A stretch of DNA of 13,194 bases from Erysipelotrichaceae bacterium (GTDB lineage: Bacteria > Bacillota_I > Bacilli_A > Erysipelotrichales > Erysipelotrichaceae), in the NCBI GenBank assembly GCA_030533035.1, contig JAUNJW010000023.1:1-13194 (forward strand). The letters run 5' to 3'. A program made the translations under genes and the position numbers. Every line of letters begins with the position of its first letter. Position 1 is the first letter of the stretch. Shown piece by piece: positions 1-5,985 of the stretch. Below the pieces are notes generated by a model. That model was not told the origin of the DNA. It saw only the letters and a list, made by a program, of their open reading frames with translations, and did no database searches.

Positions 1-1068
1 GCGGTAATGCTGGACGCCCTGGTATTCAATGCCGGTTTTCAGGGAAGGAATATACATGTCCAGGCTCTGCAGGTCCAGCCATTCGGGCCGGTACTGGTAC
101 AGGGTATCGGGATATTTCCTGCGGACTGTCTGAAATAAAGAGAGTTCATGTTTCCATCTGGGTTTGATGATTCCCTTTTCCGTCAGTTCCGTGCGGATTC
201 TTGTCCGCTCCAGTTTCCAGTCTGTTTTATACCCGTCCTTTTCCTCATACATTGAAAGGTCGGTATACCACCACTGGAAAACAGGCATGATATAGCGGAT
301 CAGATTCTCGAAAAACTCCAGTTCGCTTTTAAAATATCCTTTTTCAAGAATGTCGGCGATATTCCTTCTGACCATGACTGTTTTGACAGGGTTATAGAAA
401 AAAGGCAGCGCTCCCTGGTAGACGGCGGTTCTGTCCGGCAGATACGGCGAACGAAGGACAATGCCGTTTTCCTGAAGATGGTTCTGGTACCAGGGCAGTG
501 AATAATCATACAGGCTGTAGCCGCCGCAGAAATCTTCCGATCCGCCGCCGTAGACAAGGTGGAACATGAGCAGGACGTCCTCCATGTTCTCTTTGTCAAA
601 GACAGCCAGATAGCGCAGCTGTTCCTCATCCGGGAAAAGATTCTGGATTGGCAGGAACACCCTTGCCCTTCTGCATACTTCACTGATGACAAAGAACTGC
701 GAGGCAAAGCTTTCCGGAAAGATGAAACAGGCGTCACGGTCGGTGTCGAATTCTTCAAACTGACGCATGAATTCCCTGACATAGGGATTCATTTCCACCG
801 GTCCGGAAGATTCAAGAATCTTCATGGTTTCATAGCGGTAAGGCAGATCGGAAAGAGAGAACTGGATCAGGAATTTATCATAATCGTTTTCGATATACTC
901 TTCCCTGACCTCTTCAAACTCCTCCCTGTATTTTTCATGTTCCTCCAGCAGTGCTTCCAGGGTGGTGAACGTTGTCATTTCATGATATTTCAGGTGGCGC
1001 TGCCACAGCATGTTCAGACGCTCAAAGTCATACTGATTGTCTGGTTTTTCATGAACCGGATAAGTCAT
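1..1068 (-). CDS. PD-(D/E)XK nuclease-like protein, 3' end outside the window
   Basis: The frame is open for 356 codons from ATG at 1068 to the window edge, so the C-terminus is missing. AGGGAGG (1085-1079) lies 10 bases before this ATG. An in-frame ATG seven codons upstream would bury that site, so I prefer 1068. Residues 1-300 are mostly charged helix with several Tyr/Trp-rich patches, and I recognise no family there. The last visible stretch resembles the core of PD-(D/E)XK (Vsr/DUF559-like) nucleases: a helix with E308, then a strand ending SLDMYIP with D337, then GIEYQGVQH with E348-x-Q350. Those would be the metal-binding acidic residues. There is no signal peptide and no membrane segment. 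The gene is divergent from pyruvate kinase and no partner is visible. The role is unknown: it may cut or repair DNA, or be a domesticated nuclease. The frame is certain; the nuclease reading rests on a short motif at the truncated end. Confidence 0.7.
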   Translation of the reverse strand, partial: MTYPVHEKPDNQYDFERLNMLWQRHLKYHEMTTFTTLEALLEEHEKYREEFEEVREEYIENDYDKFLIQFSLSDLPYRYETMKILESSGPVEMNPYVREFMRQFEEFDTDRDACFIFPESFASQFFVISEVCRRARVFLPIQNLFPDEEQLRYLAVFDKENMEDVLLMFHLVYGGGSEDFCGGYSLYDYSLPWYQNHLQENGIVLRSPYLPDRTAVYQGALPFFYNPVKTVMVRRNIADILEKGYFKSELEFFENLIRYIMPVFQWWYTDLSMYEEKDGYKTDWKLERTRIRTELTEKGIIKPRWKHELSLFQTVRRKYPDTLYQYRPEWLDLQSLDMYIPSLKTGIEYQGVQHYR

Positions 1069-1209
1069 ACGGCAGCCGCCTCCCTTCATATACAGTCATA
1101 AGTATAATGCATTCCGCGCAAAGATTCCCGTATGCTGAACCGGCCGGGGGACAGAGAAAAGCCGTATTCCGTGAAACGATTCAAATATTCCCGTTTTTTC
1201 GCAGATTTA

Positions 1210-1240
1210 TGTCATCGCCGTGCGGTGATTTTGCTAGAAT
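1210..1240 (+). promoter_or_regulatory. Probable pyk promoter (extended -10)
   Basis: TGCTAGAAT at 1232-1240 is an extended -10 element (TGn plus TAGAAT, 1235-1240). It lies about 50 bases before the pyruvate kinase start. No good -35 box is present at 17 bases; TGTCAT near 1210-1215 is the nearest weak match. Extended -10 promoters often tolerate this. No hairpin or riboswitch-like structure stands out between here and the start codon. Confidence 0.45.
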
Positions 1241-1290
1241 GAAAGTAACAGTAAACGCTGCAGAAAAAATCATATAAGGAGGATAATACT

Positions 1291-2706
1291 GTGCGTAAAA
1301 CGAAAATTGTCTGCACAATCGGTCCCGCCAGCGAATCTGAGGAAGTACTCCGTGAGCTGTGCCTTGCCGGCATGAATGTCGCGAGACTGAACTTTTCCCA
1401 CGGAACCCACGAAGAACACCTGGAAAGAATCAGAAGAATCAAAAAGGTAAGAGAAGAACTCGGCCTGCCGATCGCCATCATGCTTGACACCAAGGGTCCT
1501 GAATTCAGGATCGGAACATTCAAGGACGGAAAGATCATGCTTGAGGAAGGAAGCACATTCACCTTTACAACCGAAGAGATTGAAGGCGATGACTCCATCG
1601 TCTCCGTCAGCTATAAAAACCTTGCCAATGAACTGGATCCGGGCGACAGAATCCTTCTGAACAATGCCCTTCTGGAATTTGAGGTTGTCTCCACTGACGG
1701 CGTACAGATCAAAACAAAGGTCCTGGCCGGCGGCGAACTCTCCAACCGCAAATCCATGAGCTTCCCGGGCAAGCATATGCAGCAGGTCTATCTGTCCGAA
1801 CAGGACAAATCCGACATTGCCTTCGGCGTTGCCAATGACATTGACTTTATCGCCTGCTCCTTCGTCTCCGTCAAGCAGGACCTCGTGGACGTCCACAACC
1901 TGCTGAAATCACTGGGCAAGGACAAGACAGTCGAACTGATCGCGAAGATCGAAAACCAGTCCGGCTATGACAACATCGATGAAATCTGCACAGAGTGCGA
2001 CGGCATCATGGTCGCCAGAGGCGACATGGGCGTCGAAGTCGCGTTCGAACTCCTGCCGGCGATCCAGAAGGATCTGATCTCCCGCTGCCGCATGATCGGC
2101 AAGCGCGTCATCACCGCCACTGAAATGCTGGAATCCATGATCCACAATCCCAGACCTACAAGAGCTGAAACCTCCGACGTTGCCAACGCTGTCTATGACG
2201 GCACCAGCGCAGTCATGCTTTCCGGTGAAACCGCAGCAGGCGCTTATCCTGTTCTCGCCGTCAAGGCAATGGCGAAAATTGCCGAAGCTGCCGAAAAGTC
2301 CATCGACTACAAGAAGAACTTCTACCGTGCCGGATTTGAAATCCACAATGACATGGACGCCATTTCCCACGCGACATGCACAATGGCAATGGATGTCAAC
2401 GCCAAGGCAATCGCCGCCTGCACAATGTCAGGCAGAATCGCCAAGATGGTTTCCCGTTTCCGCTGCCCGGTTGATATCATCGGTCTGACAACAAGTGAGA
2501 AGACATGGCGTTCGCTCGCTCTGTCCTGGGGCGTCACACCGAAGATGTGTGAAATCTTCCCGTCTTCCGAAGTCCTCTTCTACATGGCAAGAAAGACTGC
2601 CATTGACACAATGAATCTCACCGCCGGTGACAAGGTTGTCATCACCGGTGCCGGTGTTGCCGGCCAGTCAGGCGGCGCCAACCTGATCAAGGTTGAAACA
2701 ATCTGA
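1291..2706 (+). CDS. pyk: Pyruvate kinase
   Basis: This 471-residue enzyme transfers phosphate from phosphoenolpyruvate to ADP, the last step of glycolysis, in the cytoplasm. It starts at GTG, set by AAGGAGGAT (1276-1284) seven to eight bases upstream. Visible family motifs are TKIVCTIGPAS at the N-terminus, NFSHG (34-38), LDTKGPE (65-71), the catalytic lysine and metal glutamate in IAKIENQSG (K219, E221), VARGD (241-245), TATEMLESM (275-283), PTRAE (289-293) and SGETAAG (311-317). Length matches the short bacterial form with A, B and C domains only. The extra C-terminal PEP-utiliser domain of Bacillus-type enzymes is absent. Oddities are in the usual VDDGLI segment at the A/B junction, which reads LLNNALLEF (122-130), and in the usual DGTD, which reads DGTS (303-306). 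The gene stands alone and ends in its own terminator. Family assignment is secure; full activity is likely, but the NNA change deserves a look. Confidence 0.97.
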   Translation: MRKTKIVCTIGPASESEEVLRELCLAGMNVARLNFSHGTHEEHLERIRRIKKVREELGLPIAIMLDTKGPEFRIGTFKDGKIMLEEGSTFTFTTEEIEGDDSIVSVSYKNLANELDPGDRILLNNALLEFEVVSTDGVQIKTKVLAGGELSNRKSMSFPGKHMQQVYLSEQDKSDIAFGVANDIDFIACSFVSVKQDLVDVHNLLKSLGKDKTVELIAKIENQSGYDNIDEICTECDGIMVARGDMGVEVAFELLPAIQKDLISRCRMIGKRVITATEMLESMIHNPRPTRAETSDVANAVYDGTSAVMLSGETAAGAYPVLAVKAMAKIAEAAEKSIDYKKNFYRAGFEIHNDMDAISHATCTMAMDVNAKAIAACTMSGRIAKMVSRFRCPVDIIGLTTSEKTWRSLALSWGVTPKMCEIFPSSEVLFYMARKTAIDTMNLTAGDKVVITGAGVAGQSGGANLIKVETI

Positions 2707-2712
2707 TTTCTC

Positions 2713-2744
2713 AAAGTTCACACCGGAAGGTGTGAGCTTTTTTT
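2713..2744 (+). terminator. Rho-independent terminator of pyk
   Basis: A 12-bp stem (2713-2724 with 2729-2740, one G.U pair) closes on a GGAA tetraloop of the GNRA type and runs into seven T. It begins seven bases after the pyk stop codon. Confidence 0.92.
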
Positions 2745-2750
2745 GTGCGC

Positions 2751-2790
2751 AAAAAGAAAATCCCCTTCCCGCAATATGCGGAAAGGAGAT
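2751..2790 (-). terminator. Rho-independent terminator of the transporter-hydrolase operon
   Basis: Read on the minus strand, a 14-bp stem (2790-2777 with 2773-2760, two G.U pairs) and a TAT loop are followed by TTTCTTTTT. It ends the minus-strand operon and faces the pyk terminator only six bases away, so the two convergent transcripts are insulated from each other. Confidence 0.9.
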
Positions 2791-2801
2791 CACTGTTCAT
2801 G

Positions 2802-3545
2802 TTATTTCAGTTCTTCGAGAAACCGGCCCAGCGCCTCCATGGCTTTGTCGAGATGCCGGCGGTAGATATGGTCGTCATCTTCAATGACTGTTAAGCGCGC
2901 GTCCGCGTATTTCTCTGCCGCATCCACGGAATACTGCACAGGAACGGTCGGATCATCGGCGCCATGCACCAGCAGGACTGGTTTATTAAAACGGCGGATG
3001 GCGTCCTCTTCATGAATCATCTGAGCAGTGTGGAAGTAATTGCCGTCCAGCGGATTGCCCTTGAACTCCAGTGTGTCCGGAATATTGTCCGGATCAAATT
3101 CAATGCCCAGCAGCCTGCCCTTCCTGGCGCCGTCTGTAATGACAATCGCCGGTGACATCGGGATGATGGCTTTGATCTCCTCTGCCTTCATTCCGGCCAG
3201 CAGGATTGTCAGCAGTCCGCCCTGGGAATGGCCGCACAGGATGATGTCCGTGACAAAATCCAGTTTCTTTGCGTAATCAATGACAGCGAGTCCCTGGGAC
3301 ATCCACTTGAACAGTGTGTGGTCCCTGAAGGAGCCTTCGCTTTTTCCGTGGCCGTAAAGATCCGCGCGCAGAACGGCATATCCTGCCGAAACTGCTGTCT
3401 TCATGGCGGCGATGATATGATCTTCCTCCATATGGCCGGTCAGCCCGTGGAAAAGAATCATCAGCGGACATTTTTCTTTTGTTTCAGGAAGGTCCAGCTT
3501 TGCGTGCACCTTCAGGCCGTCGATATCAAGGAAGAACTCTTTCAT
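2802..3545 (-). CDS. Alpha/beta hydrolase, cinnamoyl/feruloyl-esterase-like
   Basis: A 247-residue single-domain alpha/beta hydrolase without a signal peptide, so cytoplasmic. The nucleophile elbow is GHSQGG with S107. The likely acid is D197 or D198 in HGADDPTVP, and the likely base is H226 in EDDDHIY. The oxyanion region is FHGLTGH (32-38). The layout, including the lid stretch GIEFDPDNIPDTL before the acid loop, resembles the small intracellular cinnamoyl/feruloyl esterases of lactobacilli and Butyrivibrio. Those cleave hydroxycinnamate esters, but related proteins cleave other small acyl esters, so the substrate is not fixed. AGGAG lies nine bases before the ATG. The gene starts 23 bases after the amidase stop and is followed by a strong terminator, making it the last of three genes in one operon with the VUT transporter and amidase. 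The fold is certain and the substrate open. Confidence 0.9.
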   Translation of the reverse strand: MKEFFLDIDGLKVHAKLDLPETKEKCPLMILFHGLTGHMEEDHIIAAMKTAVSAGYAVLRADLYGHGKSEGSFRDHTLFKWMSQGLAVIDYAKKLDFVTDIILCGHSQGGLLTILLAGMKAEEIKAIIPMSPAIVITDGARKGRLLGIEFDPDNIPDTLEFKGNPLDGNYFHTAQMIHEEDAIRRFNKPVLLVHGADDPTVPVQYSVDAAEKYADARLTVIEDDDHIYRRHLDKAMEALGRFLEELK

Positions 3546-3568
3546 ACCGTTTTTCTCCTGTATGGATC

Positions 3569-5038
3569 TCAGTCAATCTTACGGTTGTGCGGAATATCAT
3601 AGGACCAGGGGCTGATCTGTTCATAGGTATGGGCCGCCGCCAGGACGTCCTCATCCCTGAACTTTCTGCCGATGATCTGCAGTCCCACGGGCAGTCCCTC
3701 TTCTGTCAGTCCTGCCGGGATTGAAGCCGCCGGATTGCCGGTGAAGTTTTCGAAGAAGGTTTCGCAGAAGCCGATCAGCGGCTCCACCTTCTGCCCGTTG
3801 ACCATGTCCGGTCCCTTTGTGTTGTGATCGTTCCTGTTTTTCACCGGCGGGCAGATCGTGACCGGGGAAAGGATAATGTCATAGTCTCTAAAGACGTCTT
3901 CCTGTACATCCAGGATTTCTGTTCTCCATTCGTTCATCAGGCGGAAATCCATGATGGAGCCTTTGGAAACCTGTTCATTCCACCAGATGAACTCTTCCGG
4001 AATTTCATCCCGATGGTCCTTCACAAGGTCAAAGCCCTTCCGTTTCCAGAGCTCCATGTCGCTGGCAGTGTCGAAGCAGATCGATCTGCACCAGAATTCG
4101 GCATACTCGTTCTGTGTATGCGGGAATCTGAATGTGACCGGCTCGACCGTGACACCTGCCTTTTCAAACTGCTTCGCGGCGTTTCTGACAATCTGCCTTA
4201 CCTCTTCATCGACAGTAAAGATGCCGAAGTCATCGGTATAGCCGATCCGCATGCCTCTTATGTCACGCTTCATCAGTTCCGTAAAGTCACGCTCCGGCAG
4301 CGGGACGCTGTGGGGATCACGGGGATCATAGCCGGCCATATAGTTCAGCATGATTGCCGAATCCTCGACGGTCTTTGTGATCGCGCCGTTGAAGCAGTAC
4401 GGATGGGAAGCCGCCCAGGCGTCCGGCCGGTTGACCTGGGGAACGGTGCCGACGGAATTCTTGAAACCGAAGCAGCCGCACCAGGAAGCCGGAATGCGGA
4501 TGGAACCGCCGCCGTCAGAGCCCTCGCCGATCAGGATCATGCCATCCGCCACCGCCGCGGCGCTGCCGCCGGAGGAGCCGCCGGAATTGTATCCCGGCTT
4601 AAATGGCGTTGAGGTCGGGCCGTACATGACATTGTCGGTTGTTCCCCGGAAAGCGAAGGCCGGGGCATTGGTCTTGCCTACTGCTATAGCACCCGCCTTA
4701 TGCGCCGCCGCATAGAAAGCGGAATCTTCCGGATCAACGGCAATCAGCGATTTCACGCCGCCATGGGAATTGGTCCAGCCTTTTCTGGAAGGCAGGAAAT
4801 CCTTGAGGGCAATGGGAACGCCGGCCAGCGGGCCGCAGTCCTCTCCCCTTGCCAGCCTTTCTTCCAGCAGTTTCGCCTCATGCAGGGCGTCTTCAAACTT
4901 TGTATAGGTGAACGCGTTGATGGACGCGTTTCTTGTTTTGATTCTTTCAATGAAGTATTCAACCGCCTCAGTCGGGGATACTTCTTTTCTGTTGATCAGC
5001 CTTCCCAGCTGTGCCGCCGACAGCAATTCCAGCTTCAT
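3569..5038 (-). CDS. Amidase-signature family hydrolase
   Basis: A 489-residue protein of the amidase signature (AS) family, which hydrolyses C-N amide bonds with a Ser-cisSer-Lys triad. The triad can be read as K79 (GVPIALKDF), S155 (SGGSSGGSAAA, 152-161) and nucleophile S179 (GSDGGGSIRIP, 173-183). The whole length is covered and no break is visible. It starts at an ATG that overlaps the stop of the upstream transporter gene (ATGA, 5038-5035), with GGAG seven bases before it, so translation is probably coupled. GatA, the Glu-tRNA amidotransferase subunit, is a relative. There is no gatB or gatC here, and the signature departs from the GatA form, so I read it as a free amidase. Substrates in this family range from small aliphatic or aryl amides to cyclic 6-aminohexanoate dimer. 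The target here is unknown. Co-transcription with a transporter and an esterase-like hydrolase suggests it processes an imported compound. Confidence 0.93.
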   Translation of the reverse strand: MKLELLSAAQLGRLINRKEVSPTEAVEYFIERIKTRNASINAFTYTKFEDALHEAKLLEERLARGEDCGPLAGVPIALKDFLPSRKGWTNSHGGVKSLIAVDPEDSAFYAAAHKAGAIAVGKTNAPAFAFRGTTDNVMYGPTSTPFKPGYNSGGSSGGSAAAVADGMILIGEGSDGGGSIRIPASWCGCFGFKNSVGTVPQVNRPDAWAASHPYCFNGAITKTVEDSAIMLNYMAGYDPRDPHSVPLPERDFTELMKRDIRGMRIGYTDDFGIFTVDEEVRQIVRNAAKQFEKAGVTVEPVTFRFPHTQNEYAEFWCRSICFDTASDMELWKRKGFDLVKDHRDEIPEEFIWWNEQVSKGSIMDFRLMNEWRTEILDVQEDVFRDYDIILSPVTICPPVKNRNDHNTKGPDMVNGQKVEPLIGFCETFFENFTGNPAASIPAGLTEEGLPVGLQIIGRKFRDEDVLAAAHTYEQISPWSYDIPHNRKID

Positions 5039-5793
5039 GCGTTCGCTCCGGCATGGGCTTCGCTGAGATAATCAATGTAGGATTCCCCGACATTGTCCTT
5101 TTCCCATGATTTTGAAACCCTGTAGCCAAGGGGTGAGAAAACAGCCTCGAAGGCAAGCTCGATGATCATCGAGGTGATGGAGCAGATCAGCACCTGCGTC
5201 CATGTCCAGCCGAAGAAGACATGGGAGACCATGGCCGAGAAAACAAAGTTGTCGACAAACTGGGCCAGGCAGGTTGAAACAAGGCTTCTCAGCGCGAATC
5301 CGCTGTACTTTCCGTTGTCGCTTCTTTCGCCGATCCACTGGTTGGCAAAGGCGTTGACGACAGAGGATGCCATCAGGGCCACGGAGGAACCCACGACGAT
5401 GTACCAGGCGCCGGCAAATGTCGCGTCGATGCCGGCATGGATCATTTCACCGACAGCCGGATCATTTGCGGCATAGTAGCCTGCCCATCTGCCCGGCGTC
5501 TGCATCAGCAGCCAGAACAGAATGGCACAGAAGACATTGACCGCCATCGCGAAGAATGAAACCCTGGCTGCAGCCCTGGCGCCGAAACGCTTGCAGATGC
5601 AGTCCATGCAGAGAAAGGATACCCAGGACAGGGCCAGACCGCAGTTCAGGCAGAAATAGTCGGACCGGTAGAGTTCCCTGCCCGCCAGCAGGTTCATCAG
5701 CACGACAGACAAAACAAAAGCAGCGATCACCATCGAGGGAATGCTGCGGAGAAGGATCGTATACTCTTTCCGTATACTCTCAAAATAACGCAT
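5035..5793 (-). CDS. VUT family transporter, probable queuosine-precursor importer
   Basis: A 252-residue membrane protein with about six hydrophobic segments (roughly 17-39, 46-68, 76-97, 124-150, 168-190 and 195-222). It belongs to the VUT/YhhQ (COG1738) family, whose studied members import 7-deazaguanine precursors such as preQ0, preQ1 or queuine for tRNA queuosine. Telltale features are the N-terminal hydrophobic segment running into NLLAGRE, the loop NQWIGERSDNGKYSG and the helix ALRSLVSTCLAQFVDNFVF with its conserved R, S, Q and D. Four cysteines cluster at 48-66, in segment 2 and just before it, and may be incidental. AAAGGAG (5809-5803) lies nine bases before the ATG and directly follows the candidate preQ1-type leader structure. 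The gene opens an operon with the amidase (4-base overlap) and the alpha/beta hydrolase. The family is well supported. The exact substrate (preQ0, preQ1, queuine or another compound) cannot be read from the sequence. Confidence 0.85.
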   Translation of the reverse strand: MRYFESIRKEYTILLRSIPSMVIAAFVLSVVLMNLLAGRELYRSDYFCLNCGLALSWVSFLCMDCICKRFGARAAARVSFFAMAVNVFCAILFWLLMQTPGRWAGYYAANDPAVGEMIHAGIDATFAGAWYIVVGSSVALMASSVVNAFANQWIGERSDNGKYSGFALRSLVSTCLAQFVDNFVFSAMVSHVFFGWTWTQVLICSITSMIIELAFEAVFSPLGYRVSKSWEKDNVGESYIDYLSEAHAGANA

Positions 5794-5800
5794 AAAAACA

Positions 5801-5853
5801 ATCTCCTTTGGTTTTAATGTTTTACAAGCAGGATATCGGACCCGAACTGCTTG
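5801..5853 (-). ncRNA. Candidate preQ1-I riboswitch in the VUT leader
   Basis: On the minus strand a 7-bp stem P1 (CAAGCAG 5853-5847 with CTGCTTG 5831-5825) is followed by UUC at once inside the loop, and a C (5832) lies directly before the 3' arm. Both match the B. subtilis queC preQ1-I aptamer, where UUC follows P1 and the C before P1' reads the ligand. An A-rich strand (5824-5813) and ACC (5812-5810) come next. The ACC can pair with loop GGU (5842-5840) as the short P2 pseudoknot. The Shine-Dalgarno AAAGGAG (5809-5803) abuts P2, which would suit translational control. P1 is longer and the A-rich strand correspondingly longer than in the model aptamer, and P2 is only 3 bp. The gene downstream is of the kind these switches control. 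I give it somewhat better than even odds. Confidence 0.55.
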
Positions 5854-5880
5854 GCTGTTTTAAACAGCTTCCCTATTATA
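5854..5880 (-). promoter_or_regulatory. Probable promoter -10 and leader hairpin of the VUT operon
   Basis: A perfect TATAAT (5880-5875) lies after the upstream operon's terminator and just before the leader. The -35 region about 17-18 bases upstream is poor. The transcript would begin with a 6-bp hairpin (GCTGTT 5868-5863 with AACAGC 5859-5854, loop TAA) that directly precedes the candidate riboswitch P1 stem. Confidence 0.45.
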
Positions 5881-5928
5881 TCCTATTAACCCGGTTTCCG
5901 CAGATTGTTTTCAGGAGATTGAAAGATT

Positions 5929-5966
5929 GAAAAAAAGAAGGGAAAGGCGCTTCACCTTTCCCTTCT
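5929..5966 (-). terminator. Rho-independent terminator of the isomerase/flavoprotein operon
   Basis: On the minus strand a 12-bp perfect stem (5966-5955 with 5947-5936), a 7-base loop and seven T (5936-5930). It lies 19 bases past the stop of the Fe-S flavoprotein gene and separates that operon from the VUT promoter. Confidence 0.93.
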
Positions 5967-5985
5967 TTCATCATTTCTGAAAAGC

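Noticed and set aside
559..1101. A 180-codon open frame on the plus strand
   Set aside because: Antisense to the continuous 356-codon minus-strand frame that has a good Shine-Dalgarno site.
1103..1108. A perfect TATAAT on the plus strand
   Set aside because: No -35 box at proper spacing, and it is over 180 bases before pyk, which has a better placed extended -10. It may be chance.
1270..1896. A 208-codon open frame on the minus strand
   Set aside because: Antisense shadow of pyruvate kinase.
3824..4612. A 262-codon open frame on the plus strand
   Set aside because: Antisense to the amidase, including its Ser-Ser-Lys signature; no independent support.
3569..5038. Annotation of the amidase as GatA
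   Set aside because: No gatB or gatC nearby, and the signature and operon context differ from the tRNA amidotransferase.
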